From Narthecium ossifragum (lineage: Eukaryota; Streptophyta; Magnoliopsida; Dioscoreales; Nartheciaceae): a stretch of 64,000 bases of DNA. The position numbers and the translations under genes were made by a program. Numbering within the stretch: position 1 is the first letter of the stretch; each line of letters starts with the position of its first letter. The notes beneath the pieces were generated by a model that was not told the origin of the DNA, ran no database searches, and was given only the letters and a program-made list of their open reading frames with translations. Shown one piece after another: positions 22,026 through 34,362 of this stretch. Location: contig OY986972.1 of assembly GCA_963920575.1 (NCBI GenBank), forward strand, positions 1,195,501 through 1,259,500, written 5' to 3'.

Positions 22026-23010
22026 ATTCACTGGCGATCACCCAATAGCCGTTAGAAGTGGGGTCAGGAAAAGGATATGGTGGCCATTACGGCGATAGCT
22101 GGTGAATGTTCCAATAAGCGCCGCTATAACTTGTTTCCTATACCGGCAATTAATAGCGTCGATTCAATGGCCGGTATTGGTCGCCTCTAATGCATCGACC
22201 TCAACCTTCTAACGACATTTGTATTTGCCGCTAAATCTTTCAAAGTATAGCGGCATTTGATATTGCCGCTACAAATGCAATTATAGAGCATGTTTAGCGG
22301 CAATTGTATACGTCGCGAAAACTATCAACATTCGGTGGCTATTGTGTTTGCCGCTAAATCTGGATACTTGTAGCGGCATGTGATATTGCCACTACAGATA
22401 TTTTGGTTTTGATTTCATCTGACAATTAAAGATCATTTTTAACGGCGATTTTAGATGCTGCTATAATTAACAACATTCAATGGCAATTGCATTCACCGCT
22501 AATAATCTTTTAATAGTAAACATTTTACGGCAAATTTATTTGACATGACAAATATATGAAGATAAAAGCTCCTGCTATTACACAGAATACAGATCTACAA
22601 CCTAAAAACTGACCATTGCACTTCACAACTAATTCCCATTAACAATGTACAAGCATCTGCTACAAGTTCATATACTAACAAACCATACAACTATATCAAA
22701 ACATGGTTTGCAATGTATCTTAGTCTCAAAAACATCCATAACAAGTTTCGAATCAAAAGATAGATGTTCATTAAATCTAGCAAATAAGAAAAGATATTCA
22801 GTCTCAGTCTCAGGTATCCGATCTTCAAAAACTCTCCATACATGAAATCAGGCCAAAAGTGCTTCACAAATTCCTTGTATTCTGGAAGATAAAAAGAAAA
22901 GTTAATGGACACATGTTATGTAAATATTATGAAACTCCAATTTTAGTGAAAGAAAAGTGAGCTAAAATCATTACCCAGTCTATTAAGATATAATTAACTT
23001 GTATGTGTAT
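22026..23010. other. CACTA left subterminal repeats and spacer
   Basis: 22026-22510 is dense in tagcggcaatt/attgccgcta words in both orientations. 22511-23010 is AT-rich 3' flank of the minus-strand transposase gene. Nothing else recognised. Confidence 0.6.
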
Positions 23011-23013
23011 GTC

Positions 23014-24890
23014 TCAATGAGCACTAGAGGAGTCAGAGTATGCACTAGAGGAGTCAGAGTTTTGCTGCAAATAAACAAAAATCCAAACATTAGTACGAGT
23101 TATATATTTAACATAACCCAACAAGTCAGATGGTAAATGTTAAAAGACAACACTACCTGTATCCTGGGTGTTTGATTAGATCCATGATGCACAACTTGCG
23201 GAGCTACACTAGCCATCAATGTTCTCATTTTATTAAGTTCAGCTTCCACCCGCATTTGAGATTCTTTCATCACCCTCATTTCATCTTCATGACGCTTCTC
23301 AATTTCTTTTATATCTTCCCTTAGCTTACAGGCAATCTCTTCAGATGCTGCATTATTTTCAGAATTCCTCCCCATTTCATATGCAGATGAGGCACCCCAC
23401 AAACTAGTAGGAGTTGGACCAAGTCCCAATCCACGGACTTGACCGCTCCTTTCTGGTCCCATCACTTGGGAATATATGTCACCTTCCCAAGCAACCCTTT
23501 GCTCAGATGGTTCATCAACATGTGGAGTTTGACTTAACATTTGTTTCATCTTTTCCTATACACATTTCAAAGTAAGAAGTCAGTCATATAAATATTTAGA
23601 ACTACAAAATCTTGTTTCAGTCAAGGGTGGAGCCACGATTTTGATCTACCCTGGCTGACAAAAGACAAAGGCAAAAAAATAAGTAAATTAAAGAATTTAA
23701 CAACATCCAATTTTTGCACATAATATAACCTTTTCTCTAGGATGAGTGAACTTTCACTAATATCACCCAATCTCATTTCAGTTTTGGTCGTACAAACTAC
23801 CATCTATTTTACAGATATCAAATTTGAGCTGGTCATCATGTATACACTATTCACCAGCCAATGACCAGGACATAAGACAGATGCTTTTGGTGACCTATAT
23901 GATCACACCACATAAGATTTCTCAAACAAGAATAAATCATGCATCATGAATTCCTGGTCCTTACGGCTATAATTGCATTTTATTTAATCTATCACTGAAT
24001 ATTGCTATTGAAGAATTGAAATCAAACCATTTGAGAGCATACTAGCAGAGCATCAGGGAACTATCAAAGCACCAACTTCAACCAGCAAATGATAACTCAA
24101 ATGAACAACAAACTCCAACTCAAGTAGATATTAAGAATGGAACGACTAATAACATCCTAGCACTAATCTGCAAGCAGAGAATGCATGGATCTAATGTCTT
24201 AGAAGCTGAAGGTGTACACTAGCAAGCAATGCCCAAGCTAAATCAATTGTCATATGCTTGATTGGATGGCACACCTTCTAGGACATGAGTAAATGGAACA
24301 CTTTTCTCCATCTCAAGTACCCTCAAAAAACATGTTTGCAACAATAAGAATAAAAGTAAGCTTTGAAGACATTCAGGAAAGAACTCAACTTAAAATATAA
24401 ACATGGGACACAATTAACATATGGCAGTCTAAAGTAATATTAGTCAACTAATTGGACATCAAAGACATGGAATTCAAGTACTTACAACTTTTTGGGCCGA
24501 CTCATTGTCAATTGGCCTTCCATCCTTTCGCTCCTTATGAGTTTCTATGAAAAGTTGTGCTCGTGAGGGCTCTACTCCATCAATAGCCTAGTCAAAGTTT
24601 TGAACACAACATAATTAGGATACTAATATATATTAAAACTACAATCTCCTTCATAAATTTAAAACTACGTATATGTAAGTACCTTTTCATCTTGAAGACA
24701 AGCAAAACTCTTGGATCCTGCAGTATGATGCATCTTTTGTTTTTCCCGATTTGCCTTGTTAGTGTTACTACGTTTCTAGTGTCGAATCGAATGAATGAGA
24801 TCCATGTTAGTTTGAAAGCAGGTACATTTATTGTGTAGTTAATATCATACCTTCGTTTTATCTGAATTCCAAAACTGAACAAGGGTTGTC
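23014..24890 (-). pseudogene. Transposase_24 (TNPA-like) gene, 3' exons, inside the CACTA
   Basis: Minus-strand exons with matching phases: about 24890-24851 (WTTLVQFWNSDKTK, upper end uncertain), 24775-24683 (KRSNTNKANREKQK...GSKSFACLQDEK), 24587-24486 (AIDGVEPSRAQLFIETHKER...), 23555-23157 (EKMKQML...WEGDIYSQVMGPERSGQVRGLGLGPTPTSLWG... then a coiled coil) and 23064-23014 (QNSDSSSAYSDSSSAH, stop). This is the conserved plant Transposase_24/En-Spm accessory protein family, which binds subterminal repeats. The coding part seen has no stop or frameshift. The 5' exons were not found; a LINE fragment at 25.1-25.3 kb lies where they would be expected. Confidence 0.8.
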
Positions 24891-25135
24891 CATTGGTAAT
24901 ATCAATAATGCTACCAATGCTTCTAACATTCTCGTGAATGAATGAGCACAGCGATTAAACATTATAAATTAGGATCCCAACATGACAGGAAATGAGAATA
25001 TATAGGTAGGTAAACAAATTAAATTGATAGATAAATTCAGCATGTCAACAAAAATCAAATAATTTACACTCTTTTTTTTCTAGATCTCTACATTTTACTG
25101 TATCATAATAGCTTTTTAAAGTGGAGCAACAATCC

Positions 25136-25341
25136 TCTGGGCTGTGGGGAATTTTAATTCTTTCAGGCTTATGTATATCCCAAGAGAAGAGAATATGGAA
25201 GCAAATGGTTTGGCAAATCACGTTAGAGTAGCTTTTGTTGTTTGTAGGAGGGAGGTCATCCCCACAAGGGAGCCTCCGGTTGATCTTCTCTTGGAAGCCG
25301 TTAACTCGGCTGCTACTTCGGCTCAATTTTGCAAAAAAAAA
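25136..25341 (+). mobile_element. 5'-truncated LINE fragment nested in the CACTA
   Basis: About 206 bp. Encodes an RNase H C-terminus (LMYIPREENMEANGLANHVRVAFVV) and ends in a 9-base A run. Flanked by gtggagcaacaatcc (25121-25135) and gtggaacaacaatcc (25342-25356), a 15 bp duplication with one mismatch. The tail differs somewhat from the other LINEs: the stem AGCCG/CGGCT (25296-25311) lies further from the A run. Confidence 0.88.
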
Positions 25342-25356
25342 GTGGAACAACAATCC

Positions 25357-26640
25357 AAGAACCTACTTTTATTTCTACTCTATTAAAATATGACAAATTG
25401 ACCATAAGGATGCTGACAACATGTGAACATCACCACTTCTTTTTGCTTTTCAACTAATACGGGCAAGTTAATGTCACAAATTGATCACAAAAATATTTTA
25501 TTGCAGAAGATTAAAAGGGGAAAAAGAACTGCTTTCAAGAGAATCTAAGTTTCCAAGTATTCTTGATCTAGCTTCAAAACACTCCTCTGTTTTGTTTATC
25601 ATAATCAAATTAACAAGATTCTTAACCAAATTTCAAAGGGTTGTTTAATTAAGTTCAATGCAGAACTCAATCAAAACCTAAGCCAAACATGACCTATGTT
25701 AGTCTATGATCTCAAGCTACTCAGTTAAAAATAACTCTAGAACTATAAACCCTGTACTTAAAATTGGGTGAATTCTAAATTCAGGTGAACTCCAATGCCT
25801 AGCTATAAAAGCTACATAAACTTATGACACTCGTAGTAAACAATACTACTAGCTTGACAATTAGCTCAGCACTATGACAAAATTATGTTATAATATATTT
25901 GTTGGCATCATTTGGTTGTTTTTTAGAACTTTACTTTAGAAACTATCAGACTATATAAATACATGCTGCACTATTAATAAGAGACCACTAATAGATTATT
26001 CTTATCAATTTGTCATCTCAACTAAAACTATTTACAAAAGAGGCCACAAACTAATCCCTCTAATTTAAAACCGGGTGATCTTCATATCCTGCTAATCAAC
26101 ATAGCAAAGTCATGCACTCATTGCATGAATGAGTGGTACGACCAGCATGGAGTTGGCATCACATGAGTTTTTTTAGAACTTTACTCCGGACAGCACTACC
26201 ACAATATGAATCTAGGGCTCCACATGTGTTTTGTTTGCATCAACAACCACATGAAACAATAAAGAAATAAACTCACGACATGCGTGGCATGAACATACCC
26301 AAAGCAGCAACGAGTACAAGCGCTTTGACCAACAAATTCCCCGATCTCAAGAAACAGACGAACTAATGATGGATGTGGACTTTGCCAGGAGCACGAGAAC
26401 TTGGGATGAGAAATCCCTAAGAAAGAGTTGCGCGGAACTTGGGATAAAAAATCCCTAAGAAAGAGCCGTGCGGGAGATGAAACTACGATCCCGCGTAATG
26501 AAAAATAAACGGATCCAGATAATAGCGGATCGGGTTTCGTGTTAGATCCAATAAAAGTCCACACAAAATTGAAGCTGCGATCGAGTTGGAGACGAATTCA
26601 ACATATTAATTTTAACATATTTAAATACATTTGAGTCGGA
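25357..26640. other. CACTA interior, no recognised gene
   Basis: Mostly AT-rich sequence. A 122-codon minus-strand open frame at 26196-26564 has no recognised motif and could be a 5' exon region of the transposase gene, but nothing supports that beyond position. aacttgggat(g/a)a(g/a)aaatccctaagaaagag occurs twice near 26398 and 26437. Confidence 0.4.
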
Positions 26641-26799
26641 GACGAATTGATTTTTTTTTTTTTTGACAGCAATGAGATTCAACAAGTTCAATTTCTTCAC
26701 AATAGATATGTGGCAATTGAGCTATGTGGTCGGATCCATTAGAAGAGAAAACACATTATTTACATTTAAGGGACTCCAACCCAGCAACCCCGACGAGCT

Positions 26800-26945
26800 A
26801 ACCGGATAACTTGACCCCCGTAATTCTGCATAGTGCAATATGATCTAGCCGGCTATAGAATCCAACGAGTCCCGGATAACTTGACCCCTGTAAGTCTACA
26901 TATATAGTGCAGTATGATCTAGCCGGTTATATTATCCAAGGAGTC
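26800..26945. repeat. Tandem duplication of ~70 bp in the CACTA interior
   Basis: Two adjacent diverged copies, about 26800-26868 and 26869-26945, share ccggataacttgacccc, tagtgca(a/g)tatgatctag and ccgg(c/t)tata. No coding role seen. Confidence 0.6.
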
Positions 26946-27105
26946 TAATGCACAACAGATCTAATTTGAGTAAAATTTAATGTTGTTTGACCAGATTATT
27001 AGGCTTCAACAGTATCGATTTCGTTAAGATGAAAGTTAGACTAGTATAGGATCATAGTTGGAGATTGTTGGCACCCTCACGTGATGATTGATTGGAGGTC
27101 GAGAG

Positions 27106-27460
27106 TAGGGTTGTAATCGAACCGGGCTTTAATTGAGAAACTCGGACTCGAGCTCGATTAAGCTTAGCTCGAGATTGATTAAGCGAACCATAAATAAGGC
27201 TCCATCCTTTATCGAGCTCGAGCTTGACCATCTTTGGGTTCGACTCGAAAGCTCACGAGCCAAGCTCAATTAATTTCTTATATAATATAATTTATTGATT
27301 ATGTTTATAAATTATATAGGCTCGAAAGCTAGACTTTGAGGCTTGCAAGTCATGCTTGAGCCTACTCTCCTCTATTACGAGCCGAGCTCGAGCTCAATTT
27401 TGAAGCTCGACTCAAGCCCGAGCTTGACAGAAAAACTCAAGCTCGAGCTCCAGCCAACCA
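27106..27460. mobile_element. hAT-like MITE with GAGCTCGAGC-rich arms (right end unclear)
   Basis: Starts TAGGGTTGTAATCGA, close to the TAGGGNTG start of the other hAT elements here. It is filled with GAGCTCGAG / AGCTCGA words, with an AT-rich centre near 27270-27320. No matching right terminus or 8 bp duplication was found, so the element is degenerate or the right end is lost. Lies within the CACTA. Confidence 0.45.
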
Positions 27461-27977
27461 AGGCCTGATTAGAGAACGAGACCAACCTCTTCGATCTAAT
27501 CAATCAGACACCGTGATTCCTTCCAAAATATCGTACCAAACACAATAATTCAATAATTAAAATAAGAGGAAAAGTGAGAAAGAAATCTAAAAATAAACTT
27601 TTAGTAGCAATTGATGTTTGTTGTAGTAAAAAACCAATGCTTCAGTGGCAATTAAAATCCATTGCCGCCGTAAAAGTATTTGTGGCAGCACTTTAACACA
27701 AAGGCTGCTATAAGTATTTTCCTTTGTTAAAGATTATTTCAATTTCTCAAAAATGAAGGATGGTGCACTTAATAGCAGCAATTGATAAATGCCACTAAAT
27801 AAATGACGCTAATCTTTTAGTGGTTATTGCAAGTATTTGCCGTTACAAATTGATACTTTAGTGGCAATTAAACTCAATTGCCACTATAAAAATATTTGGC
27901 GCGGCCCTTCAAAACAAAAGCCACTAAAAGTATTTTCCTTTCGTGACACTTATTTGAATTTCCAGGAAAAAGTCGTA

Positions 27978-28419
27978 GGCTGCGTTTGGTTGCCGCTTTG
28001 ACCACGGGAGAGGGAGTGGGAGAGGGAGTCACGACTCCCTCCGCTGCGTTTGGTTGGTATTTAAGCGCGGGAGAGGGGACTCCCTCTCCCGAGCTCTCCT
28101 GTCATGGGAGGAGAGAGGACTCCTCCCGAAATTGGGAGGAATCCCCTTTCCTCTCCCACCTTTTTGGTCAACACTTATCATATTACTTAAACACCCCTCA
28201 GTTCTAAAAAGATCACAAAATATATTTTAATATAACAAGGGGTATATTAGTAACTTCAATATCATACCATTCCTTTCCCATCTTAATTTGGACATACCAA
28301 ACAAAAGCAACGTCTTTCCCTCTCCTTCTCCCATGGTCATACCAAACATCAGCGAGGGCAATCCCATTCCTTTCCATTCCTCTCCCTCTACCTCTCCCGT
28401 CATGCAACCAAACGCAGCC
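27978..28419. mobile_element. MITE with GGCTGCGTTTGGTTGC terminal inverted repeats (PIF/Harbinger-like)
   Basis: 442 bp. The left end GGCTGCGTTTGGTTGC is matched by GCAACCAAACGCAGCC on the right. The arms contain gggagagggag / ctccctctcc repeats. Flanks are GTA and TTA, so a 3 bp TTA duplication is only imperfectly supported. GCGTTTGGTTG termini are common in plant PIF/Harbinger MITEs. Nested in the CACTA subterminal zone. Confidence 0.75.
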
Positions 28420-30324
28420 TTAGGATGCAACGAATAGCAACAATTGATAAATGCCACAACACAATTGCCGCTACACGTTTAGTAGTGATTGTTGTTAATC
28501 GCCGTTGAAAATTAATACTTCAATGGCAATTGAAATTAATTGCCGCTATATAATTATGTTTTGCGGCAATTCAACTTTATGGCCGTTAAAAAGGTCTGTT
28601 TTTTTGTGGCATTTATGCATTGGCAGTGTTAGCAGTGATTTAGTGAAATGACTAGTGGTCATTGATGAATTGCCGCTAAATGACGTTTTTGTTGTAGTGA
28701 TTATAACAGTTGTCAGGCTTTGCATGAGTTGTTAGGTGAACTAACAAGCATACGGGTGTTGGTTCTTAGGTTTTGTGGTTTGAAGGAGTTGCCTGAGAGC
28801 ATTGGAAACCTGAAGCATCTCCGGTACTTGGATGTCTCTTGGAATGAAAATATGGTGATGTTGCCAGAATCTTTGTGCCATCTTTACAATCTCCAAGTTC
28901 TAGACGTATCCGGCTGTGCAATTGAGAGCTTGCCAGGTGACATCTCCAACTTGATTTCCTTGAGACATCTGAGTGTAGATGATGATGTGATTTCCCAAAT
29001 AGGAGGAATAGGAAAGCTCACCTCTCTCCAAGAACTAGACGACGACTATTTAGTGACAAAAGAATACGGGCACAAGATCATAGAATTGAGGGATATGAAT
29101 CAGCTCCGTGGGCGTCTTCGAATAAGCAATCTCGAGAATGTGGAGACCAAGAACGAGGCCATCAGCGGTGCTAACCTGAGAGACAAACTTCACATTGATG
29201 CATTAAAGCTGTCATGGTCATCTAGTAGGAGCGACGACGCCGACCCCAACTTGCCGATCGACGATGAAGAGGTCCTTGAAAGTTTGGAACCACCTCCCAA
29301 TATCAAATCCCTTGCAATCGATGGATATGGGGGTGTCAGATTTCCAAGCTGGTTCAGTATACGACACCTCTCAAATCTGAATAGTTTGCGGTTGGTGAAT
29401 TGTAGAAGCTTGGACTGCTGGGAACGTCTAGTTCTACTGCTTGGACAGCTCCCCTACCTCAAGTCTCTGAGTTTCAGATCGATTCCAGCAATGAAGAAAA
29501 TTGATGATGAATTATTCAAGGGCTTTCCATCACTTGAAGAGCTAGAATTCGTTGGCATTGAAGGATGGGAAGAGTGGTCTGGAGGAGGAGGAGGAGGAGA
29601 AGAATGTGCCGGACCATTGTTCCCTCTTCTGCTCAATCTTAAAATTAAAAAATGCCCGAAACTGAGAAATATATCAACCCACCTTCCTCTGTCACTTGCG
29701 ACATTGTACATCAAGAGTTGCAAAGAATTGACCTCTATGCCAGTCGAGAGGTTAAAACACCTCGTCTCTCTGGAGAGTTTGGAAATCAGGAAGTGCCCCA
29801 AGCTCGGATCCTCCTTGGTTCTGGCGCAGCAGCAGGTGGATGAAGAAGAAGATCATCATCATGGTGATGGTGGTGGTGGGGATAACAACAACAACAACAT
29901 CCAGCTCCTTCCCTCATCCCTGAAATATCTTGATTTGTCATCATGTGGCCAACTCATCAGATGGATCCCACTCTCAAGGTGCTTGCTGAACCTCACCTCT
30001 CTCACCCATTTGACAATAGCAGACTGCCCGCACATAAAATCCTTCCCGAGAGAGGTGATGCGTCAGCTGACAGCACTTGAGTATTTGTATCTTTCCGACT
30101 GTCAAGAGTTGATGACGTTGGAAGGACTACAAGCTCTTCCATCGCTCCGACACTTGTATATATGGAGCTGCTCAGAGATCCAGTCGCTGCCAGAGACGGG
30201 CCTGCCCACCACCCTCACATCCTTGGAAATGACAAGATGCCATCCAGTATTGAAGGAGCGTTGCCAAAAGGAGACGGGACCTGATTGGCACAAAATTTCC
30301 CACATCAACCGTGTCTATATATAA

Positions 30325-32049
30325 ACTAATTAGATCCTACCAGTGGTTTCTATGCTTCCCCCCTCCCTCAATGCATCTCTCTCTCTCTGCGTACCTTTAT
30401 CATATATGTTCCAATCTTCTCTTGTAAAGAAAAGAATGGAAAGTCACATCTCTTCATGTTGGTTCCTAGCTAGCTACATCTTTATTTTTCCGTGAAGAGA
30501 AGAAACAGAGACAGCATTTCCCTAGCTTAGCTACATCGCCGCCACTATTGGATACTCTTCTTACTGGTCAGTAAATAACCTCCTCAATTTACTCGTATAT
30601 CTATATTATTCCGATTCTTTTTTTTTGTTGATTAATTGAGCTTTTAAGCTAGGAAATTGATTGCTTGCTATATAAATTTGCTGCTGAGATCTTGTTTCTA
30701 TAGTGTGTATTTCAATTCACAGTATTCCTGGATTCTTGTCGATCTGTTGAACTTTAAAATGGCCTTCTATTTCAAATCATCAAACTAACATCCCTCTTTC
30801 CTTGTCTCGCAGTAATTAATATGCTCCGCTGCCTGTTATTTAACTCCCTTTTATGGAAGTAGTCAGTGGTGTTTCAGTCACAGGCATTATCAAACTAAAC
30901 TGGCGATGGTGGCCAACTGTTGCCTGTGGAGATATAAGTACTAATGTTGCTTTTATATAAGGACAACTGCTCTGTTAATCAGGAGGAAATATATCAGCAA
31001 CTGTTCTGGGGAGAGTGCTCAGATTGTTGTCAATGAGCATCGATTACATCTTTTGAAAGCATTTCGATTTGAATTCCTGCATGCAAAGTGGTGGGCAATC
31101 TCCTGCGATTTGGATACCTGTTTTAATATCAGATTTGAAGAGGCATGGCCCTTCTCACCTCTATGCATATATCAAAGAACAAAATCCGTGACGTCATAAA
31201 TAGTAAAACATTAGTAACTCTCAAAGAAGTTTGATTTGGCATGGAACTCCAGATTGATAGTGACACTCCAACTGGTAATGTTTGTGACTCAATCAGTTTG
31301 CTAAAAATGGGTGCAAGTGAATTCGTTAGAATTTTATAGGTATGTTAGATAAGATTGTAGGTTTCCATCTATGAATTGCGTCTTATTCACCTCAAAGTAA
31401 TGTATATCTTTTGGTGCTTTGATTTCTTCTCTTTAATTTGATGTTACTGTTTTAGGACAATCTGCATTGAACTGCAGGTTTCCAAACCTCTTTCATGATG
31501 ATATAATGGCTTGGGGTTTTGAGCTGGACTGCACATTACTTTTATCTTGCAATTTGTTTTTCTGCAGCAAATAAATTTATCAATCTGCCATACAAAAATG
31601 CTGATTCCTTGCAAACATCCTTTCCACAGGAAAATACTTATTCTGCAGATGTATAAAACTTGCGTGCAACTTTTGCAACATCTTGAATTCCACTGAAATC
31701 AATCCAGGTAGTCCTTTAAAATGTCCATCAAGCGGAGTGAAAGGCACCAAAAGGAACTGAAGGACAGTTTGAGAAGCACCTTATGATGGGTTGGAACTTG
31801 GAAGGGTTAATAGTATGTGATGTTGGTTTTACACTGACATAGATAGTGAGGTATAACCAATTGCTCCACTTGATCAAAATGCATATCATGGGTAGAAATC
31901 TAGGATAACTTGAATTGCTCTTCTCAACTTTTTAAGATCACTTCAATTGTTCTCTGAGACATTACAATTAACATTCACAACTTTCCCAAATTCTTGCATC
32001 TTGCAGAAGCCGAGAATGAACCACCAGAGGAATGAAGAGACTGTGAAAT
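30325..32049. other. NLR2 3' flank
   Basis: Non-coding, with a CT stretch near 30378-30390. The segment 30478-30560 (tttatttttc(c/t)gtgaagagaagaaaca...ctagcttagctacatcg) is also found at 36648-36720, and 31995-32054 is also found near 37990-38035, so this is one copy of a diverged duplicated NLR 3' flank. No gene recognised. Confidence 0.5.
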
Positions 32050-32054
32050 CCATA

Positions 32055-32826
32055 TGTTGAGTTTGTCTCAAAAGTCCTTCTCAGCAAATTTTGAAGACCA
32101 CGGTCGACCGTGGACTCTTGACGGTCGACCGCGGATTGTCACGGACGATCGGAGCATCGTCCGCAGCATCAATCGTTTTGTCTCAAGGTTCTCACGGTCG
32201 ACCACCACATCGACCGTGGCATCGACCGTCAGCCTCTGTCAAGAAAATCACTTCCCAGGGTCGATGCAAGGATCGACCGCGGGCGTATGATGGACTCGTG
32301 CCAGTGGACCGTTCAAGCATGACGGTCGACCGTAGGAACTCGACGGTCGACCGTGGAAGCATGACGATCGACCGTGGGAACTTGACGGTCGACCGTGGAC
32401 GCCCGATGCTGAAGACCGTTTTATATTAGGCAACTATACTTAACGGGTTTATTATATTTGTTTTAATGTAAATCCGTTAAGGTCCTATTGGATCGCAGTG
32501 GTCTATATATATAAGCCCTAAATCATGAGATTAGGGTTAAGGTTTTATTGTTCTTCATACTTTGAGAGAAGTTTGGTAAGTTCTCTGTTTTCTCTTTCCT
32601 GAAGAAAATAGAGACGAAGAACTTGGCTGTATTCTTGGTGATTTTCATAGTGGATTCCTCCTCTCCTCCCGTGGTTTTTTACCTTCTATTTGAAGGGGTT
32701 TTTCACGTTAAATCCGTGTGTCATTACTTTCTTTTCTTCTTCGTTTTCTTCTCATCTTCGTTTGTCACTTGTTTTTCCATCCAAATCACCTGTCAATTGT
32801 CGATCTACTTGGGTCTAATCCTAACA
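32055..32826. mobile_element. Solo LTR, 772 bp, TG...CA with 5 bp target duplication CCATA
   Basis: Starts TGTTGAGTTTG and ends TAATCCTAACA. CCATA flanks both sides (32050-32054 and 32827-32831). The paralogous sequence near 38032 reads straight through (aaatccataaatgtta), which is the empty site. The first half holds about ten GGTCGACCGT or GATCGACCGT palindromes (32095-32400). No coding sequence. Confidence 0.85.
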
Positions 32827-32831
32827 CCATA

Positions 32832-33860
32832 AATGTTACTAAACTCCTGAAGCAGAAGCTGAAAGTAGTATCGAAGAGGATGGAAACAGAAGCTACAGTA
32901 TCTCTTGCTAGAAGCATCTCCAAAGCCAACAGCATGGCCATATGCACATTCTTATTATTTTTCTTCTGTACACAAGGTCCATTCTTCTTGTACCTTTCTG
33001 GAACAATTTCACTCGAACATGTACCATTTCTGTTTCCTGAGGTTCAATGAACAAAAGTTTGGCAGAAAGAGCTGTGAAATTGAAAACATCAGATTCACTG
33101 TTGTAACTCAAGAAAATTGCATTTCAGGTTCATCCTGTGACAAAAATGAATGGTATATTGTGATTCTTGGGTTGGATCTCGCTCCCTTTCATCCCTCTTC
33201 AGTCTACTCTCATCCAATGTTCCAAATAGTGGGTCCTTGAATTCGTAGTAATATTTGAAAGGAGAAGAAAAGGCTATGGCTAACTCCATCGGAGATCAAG
33301 TGCATTTAAAGCAAACAAATACAGTTGTGTACGCGCTATACAAACCAATATGTATAATTGGGTTAGAACGTAAAACAGGGTGGATGAAATCCTCAGGACT
33401 CTTTCTAGCTTGCTTTCTACCCTAATTCTACCATCCTCAGCACTCAAGAGTCATTGTTCACAGCTGCATTAACACGTTCTTATTCAATACAACAAAAAAA
33501 GTTTTTAAAGTAAAAACCTAAAGCTTGAATATATGCTCTATTTCGATAATGCTACTAAAAACTAATAGGGATGTGAATTGTTTCAGAAGAAATCATGTAT
33601 CTCACATTTCAGATCTATAATAGGCACTAAACCTCATATTTGCTAAAACTTGAAAAAGTAGTGCGTTTTCTCATTTTCAAATTGTTCTCAACGTATCTCC
33701 ATACCATAGGTAATATGTTTGGTATGGACAAAAAATGTGCTGAAATAAGACTTTTTATGAGAATTTTTCATTGAGTGTTCTAATTATCCTTAATCTGAAT
33801 ATCGAAGATAGCTTCTCAGCCGATACCAAAAGGAACTACCCATCTGTAATCATTAATATA
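32832..33860. other. Diverged duplicated flank and unassigned sequence
   Basis: 32832-32930 matches 38043-38115 and includes a shared short open frame starting METE(A/T)TVSLAR (32879 and 38079), which diverges after about 11 codons; it is too short to call a gene. 32931-33860 shows nothing recognisable apart from AT-rich sequence. Confidence 0.35.
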
Positions 33861-34362
33861 GGGGGAAAAACTTACACAAGGTTTTTGATTGTCAATTATA
33901 GATGCTGGTAGTGAGACACCTTCGACTGATAAATTTGCTGAAAAACCGAAATCAATTTCTATTAACATGACAAAAAGGTCAAAATTGATCTGAAATAAAA
34001 GATAGAAAGGACGTATCACCTGATGGTTTGATGTGACTCACTTGCTTCATCAAATCATGGATGTTATCTTGCTATGGAAATAACAACAGCCAAAAAACTT
34101 TTAGACATAAGTTGTACAACATTTTCCATATCATACTTTTCGCTTTAAGGGAATATAACTTGGAACTTAACATGCGAAAATAGCGGAATATAACTTGCTA
34201 ATAAAACCACGTTAGAAGTCAGAAAAGCAAGGGAATATAAGGGAATATAACTTGGAACTTAACATGCGAAAATAGCGGAATTGATCCAGAGTTCTGATTT
34301 AAGAAAGGTAAAATGATCACTCCTTTACAACCACGCTAACCCCTGGAGATTACTGTAAACTA

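Larger units (their letters stand above)
21955..28699 (-). mobile_element. CACTA (En/Spm) element in the NLR2 exon, 6745 bp
   Basis: Begins CACTACAACAAA and ends with the inverse, TTTGTTGTAGTG. The 3 bp duplication ATT is at 21952-21954 and 28700-28702. Subterminal zones (21960-22560 and 27600-27960 with 28430-28690) carry many copies of TTAGCGGCAAT/ATTGCCGCTA words, the usual transposase-binding layout of this superfamily. A minus-strand Transposase_24 gene tail lies inside; no TNP2/TNPD catalytic transposase was recognised, so the element is probably non-autonomous. It contains a LINE fragment, a TIR MITE and a hAT-like MITE. It splits codon 565 of NLR2, at the NB-ARC to LRR transition. Confidence 0.95.
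19352..30324 (+). pseudogene. NLR2: CC-NB-ARC-LRR immune receptor gene split by two transposons
   Basis: Exon 1 is 19352-19666 (105 codons). A 97 bp GC-AG intron follows. Exon 2 comprises 19764-20131, 20945-21954 and 28703-30324. Leaving out the hAT and CACTA elements with one copy of each target duplication gives exactly 1105 codons with no stop. Domains on the de-interrupted protein: coiled coil 1-150 with DAAYDAEDLLEEFEYEV (EDVID-like); NB-ARC about 165-500 with P-loop GLGGVGKTS at about 208, kinase-2 FLLVLDDLW near 282-290, RNBS-B SKILVITRSEKIAS, SPLAAKTLG in place of GLPLA, RNBS-D CFAYCSLFPKDYEF, and IHDLLHDMA at the MHD position; then LRRs to the end. Kinase-2 ends in Trp, as in non-TIR NLRs. 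An Asp/His/Gly/Asn-rich insert lies at about 29840-29900. Likely cytosolic immune receptor before disruption. Confidence 0.92.
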
